Source: Pseudomonas viridiflava
GTDB lineage: Bacteria > Pseudomonadota > Gammaproteobacteria > Pseudomonadales > Pseudomonadaceae
Assembly: GCF_001642795.1 (NCBI RefSeq)
Contig: NZ_LKEH01000048.1
Coordinates: 38,167 to 97,013 of the forward strand
Reading direction: 5' to 3'
DNA length: 58,847 bases
The notes below the pieces were generated by a model that ran no database searches, was not told where the DNA came from, and saw nothing but the letters and a program-made list of their open reading frames with translations. Made by a program: the position numbers and the translations under genes. Of the stretch, positions 8,466-17,390 are shown in pieces. How positions within the stretch are numbered: the first letter of the stretch is position 1; each line of letters begins with the position of its first letter.

Positions 8466-9104
8466 TTACCACCTGGCGCCGAACACTTGCCGCAGTTCTT
8501 CCAGAGCCGCAGGCTCCAGCGGGGCAGGTTTGGGGTTGCTCATCAGCCACAGACGGGCCGTTTCTTCGAGTTCTTCCAGGGCGTAGCAGGCCTTGGCCAC
8601 CGAGCTTTCCCAGACCACCGGGCCGAGTCGTTCGAGCATCACGCCACGCACGGTGTTGGCCAGCTGCGCGACCTGCTCGGCGACCTTCGGCGAGCCTGGA
8701 CGTTCGTAAGGGATCAGCGGAATGTGCCCGACTTTCATGACCTGATAAGGCGTCAGCGGCGGCAGAATGTCGTCTTCACGCCACACGCCTGCCAGCGTCA
8801 GCGCCACCAGATGCGTGGAGTGCGTGTGCACCACGCCGCCGACTTCCGGGTTGCGATCGTAGACTTCGCGGTGCAGCGCCAGGGTCTTGGACGGCTTGTT
8901 GCCGGAGACCCATTCGCCCGCCAGATTGACCTTGGCGATGTCGGCCGGGTCCATGCGACCCAGACAGGCATCGGTCGGCGTGATCAGCCAGCCATCGTCG
9001 AGACGAGCACTGATGTTGCCTGCGCTGCCGACGGTGTAGCCACGGCCGTAGAGCAGCCTGCCGACATCACAGATTTCCTGACGCAGAGCGTTTTCGTCGA
9101 TCAT
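8466..9104 (-). CDS. otnC: 3-oxo-tetronate 4-phosphate decarboxylase (class II aldolase family)
   Basis: Zinc-dependent enzyme of 212 residues expected to decarboxylate 3-oxo-tetronate 4-phosphate to dihydroxyacetone phosphate. It has the class II aldolase/adducin pattern: SAGNISARL near residue 27, ITPTDACLG, and the zinc ligands in VVHTHSTHLVAL. The start overlaps the otnK stop by one base (TGATG), a sign of translational coupling, and GGGGGAAG lies upstream. The function follows from the OtnK/OtnC/LtnD assignments for DUF1537 neighbourhoods. Confidence 0.92.
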   Translation of the reverse strand: MIDENALRQEICDVGRLLYGRGYTVGSAGNISARLDDGWLITPTDACLGRMDPADIAKVNLAGEWVSGNKPSKTLALHREVYDRNPEVGGVVHTHSTHLVALTLAGVWREDDILPPLTPYQVMKVGHIPLIPYERPGSPKVAEQVAQLANTVRGVMLERLGPVVWESSVAKACYALEELEETARLWLMSNPKPAPLEPAALEELRQVFGARW

Positions 9105-10393
9105 CAGGCTTCCCCCGCCAGTTGCTTGAGGGCCTTGGAGAAGAAATCGCGTGCGCCGAAGTTGCCGGACTTGAGGGCCAGCGCCAGCGGTTGGGCGCCA
9201 GTGCTGAAGGTGGCCGGGACCCCCGGATCGATCTGCGCGCCGATCTGCAGCAGTTGCACGCCCAGCGCCTGAACCACTGCGCCGGAGGTTTCACCGCCTG
9301 CGACCACGAAACGTCGCACGCCCGCGTCCAGCAGACCCTTGGCGATCTGACCCAACGCGTCCTCGACCATTGCGCCGGAGCGCTCCACGCCCAGCTCTTT
9401 CTGCACGGCTTTGACTTCATCCGGCGTGCTGGTGGCATAGATCAGTACGGTTTGCCCGGCATCTTTGGCGAAGGTTAGCGCCTGCTCGACCACGGGTTTG
9501 CCCGCGGCGAGGTCCAGCGGGTTGATGCGCAGGGCAGGGCGATTGCCTTCCAGCCAGGCCGCAACCTGACCGTTGGTGGCAACCGATGCGCTGCCTGCCA
9601 GCACCACTTCGCCGCCGCCCACGTTGATGTGTTTGGCCGCGTCGAGATCACGCAGCTTGCCCGCTTTGCGGAAGTTACCCGGCAAGCCTAGCGCCAGCCC
9701 CGATCCGCCGGTCAGCAACGGCAGGTCGGCACAGGCTTCGCCCAGCGTGTACAGGTCGGCGTCGGACAGCGCATCGGCAATCGCCATGCTGACGCCTTCG
9801 GCGCGCAGTTCGGCAATTTTGCTGCGCACGTTGTCCACGCCTTTGGCGACGCTGTCGTAACGCAGGAGGCCGACCTTGTGAGTGGTTTGAGCTTGCAGCA
9901 CGCGCACCAGATTGGCATCGGTCATTGGCGTCAGCGGGTGATTCTGCATGCCCGATTCGCTGAGCAACTGGTCCTGCACGAACAGGTGACCACGGAAAAT
10001 CGTGCGGCCGTTTTCCGGGAATGCCGGGCACGCCAGGGTGAAGTCGCTGCCCAGTTGTTCCAGCAGCGCTTCGCTGACCTGGCCGATGTTGCCAGCGGCG
10101 GTCGAGTCGAAGGTCGAGCAGTATTTGAAGAAGATCTGTTCACAACCGCGCTCACGCAGCCATTCCAGCGCGGCCAGCGATTCGGCGACTGCGTCGGCCG
10201 AAGGCGTGGTGCGGGATTTCAGGGCGATGACGATAGCGTCGGCATCCAGACCGGCCGCCATTTCGGCGCTCGGAATACCGATGCTCTGCACAGTGCGCAT
10301 GCCGCCGCGTACCAGCATGTTGGCCAGGTCGGTCGCGCCGGTGAAGTCATCGGCAATGCAGCCCAGCAACGGGCGAGAGTGAGTCAGGCTCAT
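9104..10393 (-). CDS. otnK: 3-oxo-tetronate kinase (DUF1537)
   Basis: ATP-dependent kinase of 429 residues acting on four-carbon acid sugars. The N-terminal GCIADDFTGATDLANMLV motif is the signature of the four-carbon acid sugar kinase family, and RFVVAGGETSGAVVQALG near residue 360 is the C-terminal nucleotide-binding signature. The length matches the family. The start has GGAG upstream, and only 10 bases separate it from ltnD. It is coupled to otnC downstream. The exact stereochemistry of the substrate (threonate or erythronate branch) is not readable; ltnD upstream favours L-threonate. Confidence 0.93.
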   Translation of the reverse strand: MSLTHSRPLLGCIADDFTGATDLANMLVRGGMRTVQSIGIPSAEMAAGLDADAIVIALKSRTTPSADAVAESLAALEWLRERGCEQIFFKYCSTFDSTAAGNIGQVSEALLEQLGSDFTLACPAFPENGRTIFRGHLFVQDQLLSESGMQNHPLTPMTDANLVRVLQAQTTHKVGLLRYDSVAKGVDNVRSKIAELRAEGVSMAIADALSDADLYTLGEACADLPLLTGGSGLALGLPGNFRKAGKLRDLDAAKHINVGGGEVVLAGSASVATNGQVAAWLEGNRPALRINPLDLAAGKPVVEQALTFAKDAGQTVLIYATSTPDEVKAVQKELGVERSGAMVEDALGQIAKGLLDAGVRRFVVAGGETSGAVVQALGVQLLQIGAQIDPGVPATFSTGAQPLALALKSGNFGARDFFSKALKQLAGEA

Positions 10394-10403
10394 CGAAGGC
10401 TCC

Positions 10404-11309
10404 TCAGGCTTTATCGGTCTTGGCTTTCGGCAGTTCGATGCCCGGGAAAATCTTGATCACGGCCGAGTCATCCTCGCGACCGAAACCGGCGCTGGAGGCC
10501 TGCATGAACATCTGGTGTGCGGTGGCCGAAAGCGGCAGCGGGAATTTGCTGCTGCGGGCGGTATCCAGCACCAGGCCCAGGTCCTTGACGAAGATGTCGA
10601 CGGCAGACAGCGGCGTGTAATCGGCATTGAGAATGTGCGGCACGCGGTTTTCGAACATCCACGAGTTGCCTGCGCTGTTGGTGATCACTTCGTACAGCGC
10701 GTCGGCATCGACACCTTCACGCAGACCCAGCGCCATGGCTTCGGCGCTCGCGGCGATGTGCACGCCGGCCAGCAACTGATTAATGATTTTGACTTTCGAG
10801 CCCAGACCGTGGACGTCGCCCAGGCGATAGACCTTGCCTGCCATGCCGTTGAGGATGGCTTCAGCCTTGGCGTACGACTCGGCGGGGCCGGAGGTCATCA
10901 TGGTCATCTGGCCGGAAGCGGCCTTGGCTGCGCCGCCGGAGATCGGGGCGTCGAGGTAAAGCAGATGCTGTGCAGCCAGACGCTCACCCAGCTCGACCGC
11001 GAAGGTCGGCGCGACGGTGGCGCAGCCGATCACCAGGCTGCCGGGACGCAGCGCGGCGATGGCACCGTTCTCGCCGAACAGCACGGTTTCAGTCTGCTCG
11101 GCATTGACCACGACCGTGACGATCACGTCACAGGCAGCGGCCATGGCCGCCGGGGACTCACAGGCAACACCACCTTCCTGAGCGAACGCCTCGGTCACGC
11201 TGGTGCGCACATCGCAGGCATGCACATTGAAGCCGCTGCGCAGCAACGAACGGGCAATGCCCAGACCCATCGCACCCAGGCCGATGACGCCAACATTCTT
11301 AGTGTTCAT
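10404..11309 (-). CDS. ltnD: L-threonate dehydrogenase
   Basis: NAD-dependent dehydrogenase of the beta-hydroxyacid family, 301 residues, expected to oxidise L-threonate to 2-oxo-tetronate. It shows GVIGLGAMGLGIARSLL (Rossmann loop), the substrate-binding DAPISGGAAKAASGQ, and the catalytic lysine in GLGSKVKIINQLL. It is the first gene of the five-gene otn operon, preceded by AGGATTACTGC as ribosome-binding site. An inverted repeat (11407-11432) lies about 100 bases upstream. Other members of this family use glycerate or hydroxyisobutyrate; the assignment rests on the neighbours. Confidence 0.9.
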   Translation of the reverse strand: MNTKNVGVIGLGAMGLGIARSLLRSGFNVHACDVRTSVTEAFAQEGGVACESPAAMAAACDVIVTVVVNAEQTETVLFGENGAIAALRPGSLVIGCATVAPTFAVELGERLAAQHLLYLDAPISGGAAKAASGQMTMMTSGPAESYAKAEAILNGMAGKVYRLGDVHGLGSKVKIINQLLAGVHIAASAEAMALGLREGVDADALYEVITNSAGNSWMFENRVPHILNADYTPLSAVDIFVKDLGLVLDTARSSKFPLPLSATAHQMFMQASSAGFGREDDSAVIKIFPGIELPKAKTDKA

Positions 11310-11406
11310 GCAGTAATCCTCAAAGTCAGTGTCCGCGCCTGTGAGACCGGCATGTGGACGTTATTGTTCTGATCTGTGAATCGGATAGTGGATCAATGAG
11401 TAAATA

Positions 11407-11432
11407 ATGTGAAGTATTTTTATTTTTCACAT
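11407..11432. promoter_or_regulatory. Candidate operator of the otn operon
   Basis: ATGTGAA and TTCACAT form inverted arms around 12 AT-rich bases, about 100 bases upstream of ltnD. The DeoR-type regulator is encoded just beyond. The placement fits a repressor site, but this is inferred. Confidence 0.4.
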
Positions 11433-11469
11433 AAGTTAACATCGATAGGGTTTTTCCATCGGGCAGGGT

Positions 11470-11602
11470 GGGACGCTGACGCTGAGCGTCACAGGCACGA
11501 TCATTCATACGGCTTCAGCCCTCACGCTGATCGTTCCTACGCTCCAGCGTGTGAATGCATCTCGGGACGCTCCGCGTCCTCTTATAAAGGTGACGCGCAG
11601 GT
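11470..11602. repeat. Composite intergenic palindromic repeat (copy 3)
   Basis: This occupies the rest of the 308-base gap between ltnD and the regulator gene. It contains ACGCTGATCGTTCCTACGCTC and GGGACGCTCCGCGTCC, matching the copies at 1-125 and 40655-40905. It is non-coding. Confidence 0.6.
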
Positions 11603-11617
11603 GAGGGCGGGACGAAC

Positions 11618-12439
11618 CTAGCGCTTGCCGCCTACCGGGGCGAGGAGCAGTTCGATGCGTTGTTTGCGGATGCCGTCGGCGGCAGCCTCGGCCAGGGCGG
11701 CGTCGGTGATGATGGTGTCGAACTGGTCCAGCGCGGCGACCTTGTACATGCCAAAGGTGCCGTATTTGGAGCTGGTCGCAACCAGTACGGTTTGCGAAGC
11801 AGATTGCATCGCAGCCTGCTTGACCTCGACTTTCAGTGCCGAGGGCGTCGTGGTGCCGCGCTGCAGATCCCACGAACTGGTGGACATGAACGCCACGTCC
11901 GTCGCCAGTTGCCGCAAGGTCGCAGCCGCCAGCCCGCCGACGCTTGAGCGGTTCGGATGATCGAGCAGGCCGCCGGTGTGAATCACATCCACGTGCCCGG
12001 CATCGGCCAGTGCGTTCACCACGCCAAAGTCATTGGTGACCACCGTCATACCCGACAGCGCAACAATGTGCGGCACGATTTCCAGCGTACTGGTGCCTGC
12101 GTCCAGATAGATCGTCATGTCCGGATGCAGCAGACCGGCCGCCAGTCGCGCCATGCCCTGCTTGTGCGGCAGCTCGACCACGGCCTTGGATTGATGGCTG
12201 GGCTCGCTGTGCACCTGACTGGCGATGCGCACCCCGCCTGTGACCGAATAGGCACGCCCTTCCTGCTCCAGCAACGCGATGTCTCGGCGGATGGTCATGT
12301 GCGAGCAATCGAACATCTCCATCAACTGGTGCACGCTGAGCACCTGATGCTTGCGCAACTGTCGCAGCATCAGCTCTCGACGCTGATCGGGAATCATCGG
12401 TGTGCCGCCGGAAATGGCGAGCTCCTCTTCGGTGGACAT
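11618..12439 (-). CDS. DeoR-family transcriptional regulator of the otn operon
   Basis: DNA-binding regulator of 273 residues. A DeoR winged-helix domain lies at about residues 18-75 (RRELMLRQLRKHQVLSVHQLM..CSHMTIRRDI). The C-terminal sugar-phosphate sensing domain includes DAGTSTLEIVPHI and TTTPSALKVEVKQAAM. The start at 12439 has AGGAG six bases upstream; an internal ATG at 12397 is a weaker alternative. It lies directly upstream of the otn operon on the same strand, separated by repeats, so it probably senses a phosphorylated pathway intermediate. It is not clearly linked to the neighbouring polS. Confidence 0.88.
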   Translation of the reverse strand: MSTEEELAISGGTPMIPDQRRELMLRQLRKHQVLSVHQLMEMFDCSHMTIRRDIALLEQEGRAYSVTGGVRIASQVHSEPSHQSKAVVELPHKQGMARLAAGLLHPDMTIYLDAGTSTLEIVPHIVALSGMTVVTNDFGVVNALADAGHVDVIHTGGLLDHPNRSSVGGLAAATLRQLATDVAFMSTSSWDLQRGTTTPSALKVEVKQAAMQSASQTVLVATSSKYGTFGMYKVAALDQFDTIITDAALAEAAADGIRKQRIELLLAPVGGKR

Positions 12440-12544
12440 TGCAGCTCCTGTGCCTCGGTGATGCCGCGGATCACGACGTGCGGTCCGGGCATCTTAGCCA
12501 ATCGCCCCGTCAATGGAAGTGGCGACCGGCTTTTGTTCACAGGA

Positions 12545-13318
12545 TCAGCTCATCCAGTTGCCGCCATCCACGTTATACGTCTGCGCCACCACGTACTCGC
12601 TGTCCGCCGAGGCGAGGAAAATCGCCATGCCGGTCAGGTCATCCGCCGTGCCCATGCGTCCGAAGGGCACCTGTTCGCCGACCAGCCTTTTCTTTTCACC
12701 CAGCGGCCGATTTTCATAGCGGGCGAACAACGCATCGACGCCGTCCCAGTGCTCGCCGTCCACCACGCCGGGCGCGATGGCGTTGACATTGATGCGATGT
12801 TTGATCAAGTCCAGACCGGCCGACTGGGTCAGGCTGATCACGGCAGCCTTGGTCGCGCAATACACACCGACCAGTGCTTCACCTCGACGTCCCGCCTGAC
12901 TGGCCATGTTGATGATCTTGCCGCCATGTCCCTGGGCGATCATCTGCCGGGTAGCCGCCTGCAGCGTGAACAGCGCACCGCCGACGTTGATCGAGAACAG
13001 GCGCTCGAAGCTCTCGCGGGTGATGTCGACAATCGGTGCCAGATCGAACAGCGCAGCGTTGTTGATCAGGATGTCCAGCTTGCCGGTCTGCGCCACCACG
13101 GCAGCGATTGCCTGATCGATGGACGCCTGATCGGTCACGTCCATGCTGACCGCATAGGCGTTCGGCCCGAGTTCGCTAGCGGTGGCTTGTGCACGTTGCA
13201 GATTGATGTCGGCGATGGCGACCGTTGCACCTTCGCGGATATAGGCCTGCGCAAAGGTGCGGCCGATGCCGCGGGCAGAACCGGTGATGAGCGCGCTTTT
13301 ACCTTCCAGTCTATTCAT
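12545..13318 (-). CDS. polS: Polyol (sorbitol/L-iditol) 2-dehydrogenase, SDR family
   Basis: Short-chain dehydrogenase of 257 residues predicted to oxidise D-sorbitol to fructose with NAD. It has the TGSARGIG nucleotide loop near residue 12, the NNA motif (LINNAALFD), and the catalytic Ser and YxxxK in NMASQAGRRG...VYCATKAA. The C-terminus VDGGNWMS is typical of this group. It follows mtlE by 33 bases on the same strand. In known sorbitol/mannitol operons, permease genes lie between or around these two; here they are missing. The ribosome-binding site is weak. Acetoin or galactitol dehydrogenase are less likely alternatives. Confidence 0.85.
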   Translation of the reverse strand: MNRLEGKSALITGSARGIGRTFAQAYIREGATVAIADINLQRAQATASELGPNAYAVSMDVTDQASIDQAIAAVVAQTGKLDILINNAALFDLAPIVDITRESFERLFSINVGGALFTLQAATRQMIAQGHGGKIINMASQAGRRGEALVGVYCATKAAVISLTQSAGLDLIKHRINVNAIAPGVVDGEHWDGVDALFARYENRPLGEKKRLVGEQVPFGRMGTADDLTGMAIFLASADSEYVVAQTYNVDGGNWMS

Positions 13319-13351
13319 GATTCGTTATCCGTCCTTTAGAAGTGTGTCGGA

Positions 13352-14659
13352 TTACTTGGGATACCCGGCACGTTTCATTTCCCGTTCAGTCACCATCTGG
13401 GCCGCAGCGAGGGTCTGTTCGACCGTGGTCTGCCCGGTCAACGCTGCGGTGAACAGCTTGCCGACCGAGGTGCCGATGGCCTGGAATTCCGGGATGGTCA
13501 CGTACTGAATGCCGACGTAAGGCACCGGCTTGGCGGACGGATGCGCAGGATCGGCGTGCTGCATCATCTGCAAGGTCACCTTGGCGAACGGCGCGGCCTT
13601 TAGATAAGCCTCGTTATAGGTCGAAGTACGAGTGCCTGGCGGTACGTTGCTGATGCCGTCTTTCTCGGTCACCAACTGGATGTATTCCTTGGACGTCGCC
13701 CAGGTGATGAACGCCTTGGCGGCCTCTTTATGTGTGGAGGTGACGGGAATTGCCAGCGACCACGCGTAGAGCCACGATGAACCCTTGTCGGTGACTTCGG
13801 TAGGTGCAGGCGCAAAGCCAACGCTGTCGACGACCCGGCTCTGTTCCTTGTCGGTGGTGAACGATCCCGCGACGCTGGCGTCCACCCACAGCGCACACTT
13901 GCCGCTGTTGAACAGGGCCAGCGTTTCGTTGAATCCATTGCTGGTCACGCCGGGCGGGCCGTACTTCTTGAGGGTGTCGACATAGAAGTTTGCCGCTCTG
14001 GTCCATTCCGGGCTGGTCAGTTCAGGCTTCCATTGTTCGTCGAACCAGCGCGCGCCGAAGGCATTCGCCATGGTGCTCAGCAGTGCGATGTTCTCGCCCC
14101 AGCCCGCCTTGCCGCGTAGGCACATGCCGTACAGGCCTTTGTCGGGCTGATGCAGTTTGGCGGCAAACTCGCCCAGCTGCGTCCAGGTCGGGTGCTCCGG
14201 CATGGTCAGTCCGGCCTGCTTGAACAGGTCGGTGCGGTAATAGGTGATGGTGCTTTCGCCGTAGAACGGCAGGGCGTATAGCGTGTCTTTCACGGACAGG
14301 CCCTGACGCACGGCCGGAAAAATGTCCTGCAGGTCGTATTCAGGCGGCAAACCGGTAATCGGCTCAAGCCATTGCTTGGCGCCCCACAACGGAGTTTCGT
14401 AAGTGCCGATGGTCAGCACATCGAACTGGCCGCCCTGGGTCGCAATGTCGGTGGTCAGGCGCTGGCGCAGTACGTTTTCTTCCAGCACCACCCAGTTGAG
14501 CTTCACGTCGGGGTGCTGTTGCTCGAAGATTTTCGACAGGCGCTGCATGCGGATCATGTCGCCGTTGTTCACGGTAGCGATGGTGATGGTCTCAGCCGCG
14601 TGGCTGACAAGGGCGAAGGACAGACCGGCAGACAGGAAAAGCGCTTTGTGCATCTTCAT
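13352..14659 (-). CDS. mtlE: Mannitol/sorbitol ABC transporter substrate-binding protein
   Basis: Periplasmic solute-binding protein of 435 residues with a signal peptide (MKMHKALFLSAGLSFALVSHA, cut before AETITIATV). The body matches the family 1 extracellular sugar-binding proteins (QFDVLTIGTYETPLWGAKQWLEPI, ALPFYGESTITYYRTDLF). The start at 14659 has GGAG nine bases upstream; a GAA-led extension from 14674 is rejected. It reads divergently from mtlR. No permease or ATPase gene is found anywhere in the window, so the protein has no local transport partner. The coding sequence itself looks intact. Confidence 0.9.
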   Translation of the reverse strand: MKMHKALFLSAGLSFALVSHAAETITIATVNNGDMIRMQRLSKIFEQQHPDVKLNWVVLEENVLRQRLTTDIATQGGQFDVLTIGTYETPLWGAKQWLEPITGLPPEYDLQDIFPAVRQGLSVKDTLYALPFYGESTITYYRTDLFKQAGLTMPEHPTWTQLGEFAAKLHQPDKGLYGMCLRGKAGWGENIALLSTMANAFGARWFDEQWKPELTSPEWTRAANFYVDTLKKYGPPGVTSNGFNETLALFNSGKCALWVDASVAGSFTTDKEQSRVVDSVGFAPAPTEVTDKGSSWLYAWSLAIPVTSTHKEAAKAFITWATSKEYIQLVTEKDGISNVPPGTRTSTYNEAYLKAAPFAKVTLQMMQHADPAHPSAKPVPYVGIQYVTIPEFQAIGTSVGKLFTAALTGQTTVEQTLAAAQMVTEREMKRAGYPK

Positions 14660-14825
14660 CGTCGTGCTCTCCACTCCGCGCCGCTGATGGCGGGAGTCAT
14701 TGTTTTTGTTGTTGGCCGTGGTGTTCGTGAAACGAGGCTGCTTTTGTGGTAGGCAACTGCCACGGCGGAGACCCGATTACAGCAGCCAAACCGAACCCGG
14801 ACAAACGCACTGCGGATGCCATTCC

Positions 14826-14876
14826 GATACTTTTTTAACCGAATGTCCTCCGGTCGTCCGAAATCAAAAAAGTATC
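14826..14876. promoter_or_regulatory. Paired inverted half-sites, mtlE/mtlR control region
   Basis: GATACTTTTTT (14826-14836) and its exact reverse complement AAAAAAGTATC (14866-14876) are separated by 29 bases. They lie in the 310-base divergent promoter region between mtlE (minus) and mtlR (plus). The spacing of about four helical turns, centre to centre, suits a dimeric AraC-type regulator bound to two half-sites or a loop. The binding protein is presumed to be MtlR. Nothing else is evident in the gap. Confidence 0.55.
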
Positions 14877-14969
14877 AGTGCCGGTCGGTATCGCCGCTAG
14901 CGAGAGAGGATCAGGCAGGCGTATGTTGGTGCCTGCACGAAGCACCCATAACGATAAAAGGCGCCTGCA

Positions 14970-15893
14970 ATGCCTGACAGCCGAGCCGCTCTTTTCGAGC
15001 AGCGTCCCGCCGAACTGGAAGTCATTCTTCCCGAACCGGACCAGTGTTTTCGCTGGTACGAGCACGACTATCCCTACGCCCTGGCGCGCTGGAATCATCA
15101 TCCCGAATTCGAGATTCACCTGATCCGCCGTGGCAGCGGCAAGCTGGTGGCGGGCGATTACATCGGCGGTTTCGACGCAGGGCATGTCGCGCTGATCGGC
15201 CCCGACCTGCCCCATGACTGGATAGGTGATCTGGCGCCGGGCGAGCATCTGCCGGGGCGCGACGTGGTCTTGCAGTTCGACGGTGCTGCGCTGCTGGCGT
15301 TGCGCAAGACGCTGCCGGAACTGGGCGAGTTGCAGCGTCTGTTCGAGCAGGCGCGTCGCGGTCTTGAATTCTCGGGTGCAACGGCGGTGCAGGCGGCGCG
15401 GTTGATGGAAGACATCGGTACGGCGCAGGGTCTGGAGCGGCTGATACTTTTTCTGCAGTTGATCAATACGCTGGTCAAGGCTCCGTCTCAGGAAGCTCAT
15501 CTGCTTGCCAGCAGTTGCTACGCACCGACGCTGGACGCGCGCAGCGCCGAGCGGATCAACAAGGCGTTCGACTATCTGTTGAGCGAGCTGACCAATGACA
15601 TCCGTCTGTCGGTGATCGCCCAACGCCTGGAGATGACCGATCCGGGATTTTCACGTTTCTTCAAACGCAACACCGGTCACGGTTTCATCGACCTGATGCG
15701 AAAACTGAGAATTCAGCGCGCCTGCCGATTGCTGTTGCAGTCCGACATGTCGGTGTCGGACATCTGCTTCGAGGTCGGCTATGCCAACCTCTCCAACTTC
15801 AACCGGCACTTTCGCGTCGAGACAGGCCAGACGCCCAGCGATTACCGACGCGCCATGACGATGACCCTGTTCAATACGGCGCGCAGCGCCTGA
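14970..15893 (+). CDS. mtlR: AraC-family activator of mannitol/sorbitol use
   Basis: Transcriptional regulator of 307 residues. The N-terminal cupin-like sensor domain contains WNHHPEFEIHLIRRGSGKL and GHVALIGPDLPHDW. The C-terminal AraC/XylS double helix-turn-helix spans about 205-300 (DIRLSVIAQRLEMTDPGFSRFFKR..DICFEVGYANLSNFNRHFR). It matches the MtlR regulators that activate mannitol, sorbitol and arabitol use in fluorescent pseudomonads. It is divergent from mtlE across the inverted half-sites, and its targets here may be reduced to mtlE-polS. Confidence 0.88.
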   Translation: MPDSRAALFEQRPAELEVILPEPDQCFRWYEHDYPYALARWNHHPEFEIHLIRRGSGKLVAGDYIGGFDAGHVALIGPDLPHDWIGDLAPGEHLPGRDVVLQFDGAALLALRKTLPELGELQRLFEQARRGLEFSGATAVQAARLMEDIGTAQGLERLILFLQLINTLVKAPSQEAHLLASSCYAPTLDARSAERINKAFDYLLSELTNDIRLSVIAQRLEMTDPGFSRFFKRNTGHGFIDLMRKLRIQRACRLLLQSDMSVSDICFEVGYANLSNFNRHFRVETGQTPSDYRRAMTMTLFNTARSA

Positions 15894-15918
15894 GGCTCCG
15901 CAACCGATTGCGACTCAC

Positions 15919-17175
15919 TCAGTGCGCCGAGTCCTTCACCTGTGGCTCCCGCGTGACGGCCTTGACCAGTTTGCCGATGGTCAGGCCCTGCAACAGGATC
16001 GACAGCAGCACCACGATGTAGGTAATGCTCAGCAGCAGGTCGCGTTCCGGCCCGGTCGGCAGCGCCAGTGCCAGCGCAACGGAAACACCGCCACGCAAAC
16101 CACCCCAGGTCAGAATACGTATGGTGCCCTGCGGCACAGAGCGCCAGCGACGCAGCAGCATAATCGCCGGTGCCACCGTGACAAACCTCGACAGCAGAAT
16201 CGCCACGGCCAGCAGGCTTGCGGCAGTCAGGTGCTGCCACGAAAATGGGAGCAGCAACAGCTCCATGCCGATCAGCGCGAACAGCATGGCGTTGAGCATG
16301 TCATCCAGCAATTCCCAGAAACCGTCCATGTAACGACGGGTCATGTCGTTCATCGCCAGATTGCGTCCCAGGTTGCCGATGATCAGTCCAGCCACGACCA
16401 TCGCGATAGGGCCGGAAACGTGCAGCTCCGACGCCATCGCCGATCCGCCGATGACCAATGCCAGGGTTAGCATGACCTCGATCTGATACTGCTCGATGCT
16501 CTTGATCATCAGGTACACGGCATAGCCGATCAGGCCGCCGAACAGCACGCCGCCCACGGCTTCGTGCACAAACAGCATGGCCGTTTCACCGACGGTCGGG
16601 GTTTCACCCAGTTGCGCGATGCCCAGCAACACCGTGAACACGACAACCGCCGTGCCGTCGTTGAACAGACTCTCGCCGACAATGGTGGTTTTCAGCGGCT
16701 TCGAGGCATTGGCAGTCCGCAACACGCCCAGTACCGCGATGGGGTCGGTCGGCGAAATCAGCGCGCCGAAAAGCAGGCAGTAGAGCGGGCTGACGTGCCA
16801 GCCGAACAGGGCAAAGATCCAGTACGCCAGTGCGCCGATCACGGTGGTTGCGATCAATACGCCGAAGGTCGCCAACAGCCCGATAGGCCAGCGGTAGCTG
16901 CGCAGGTCCGCCAGGTTGACGTGCAGTGCGCCCGCAAACAGCAGGAAGGACAGCATCCAGTTCATCAGCAGATCGCCGAAATCGATCTGGCCGATCAGTT
17001 CCTGAACGCGATTTTCCAGGCCCGGAAAGCCCATCAGGCTCAGGCCCTGCAGGATCAGCGAAAACATCAGCGCAGTGACCATCACGCCGATAGTGGGCGG
17101 CAGACCGATGAAGCGGAAGTTCACATAGGTCAGCAGCGAAGTGAGGCAGATAAAGGCAGCAACAAGTTCAAGCAT
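15919..17175 (-). CDS. Na+/H+ (cation/proton) antiporter, CPA1/NhaP type
   Basis: Inner-membrane antiporter of 418 residues with about 12 transmembrane segments. The key ion-binding sequence LISPTDPIAVLG near residue 140 and GESLFNDGTAVVVF are diagnostic of the CPA1 family, followed by LTWGGLRGGVSVALAL near residue 365. The protein ends soon after the last membrane segment with no long cytoplasmic tail or TrkA domain. It is transcribed alone. It probably exports Na+ or K+ in exchange for protons; the cation cannot be settled from sequence. Confidence 0.9.
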   Translation of the reverse strand: MLELVAAFICLTSLLTYVNFRFIGLPPTIGVMVTALMFSLILQGLSLMGFPGLENRVQELIGQIDFGDLLMNWMLSFLLFAGALHVNLADLRSYRWPIGLLATFGVLIATTVIGALAYWIFALFGWHVSPLYCLLFGALISPTDPIAVLGVLRTANASKPLKTTIVGESLFNDGTAVVVFTVLLGIAQLGETPTVGETAMLFVHEAVGGVLFGGLIGYAVYLMIKSIEQYQIEVMLTLALVIGGSAMASELHVSGPIAMVVAGLIIGNLGRNLAMNDMTRRYMDGFWELLDDMLNAMLFALIGMELLLLPFSWQHLTAASLLAVAILLSRFVTVAPAIMLLRRWRSVPQGTIRILTWGGLRGGVSVALALALPTGPERDLLLSITYIVVLLSILLQGLTIGKLVKAVTREPQVKDSAH

Positions 17176-17390
17176 CCGTCATTCCAGAGTCCGTGTATCC
17201 AGTTTCAATTGCGGCGTGGCAGAGCTACACCCAGGCAGAGTGTGATGGACCGGGCAGCGGTTCAGGCACATTGCCCCAAACACAATTGGGGTTTGCGTTG
17301 ACCACGCAACGACCTGCATGTTGCAAAAAAGCGCGGCAATCAGATGGAGTGACGGCAGGAGACGGAGCCCTGCGCAGGGGAAACAGACGC

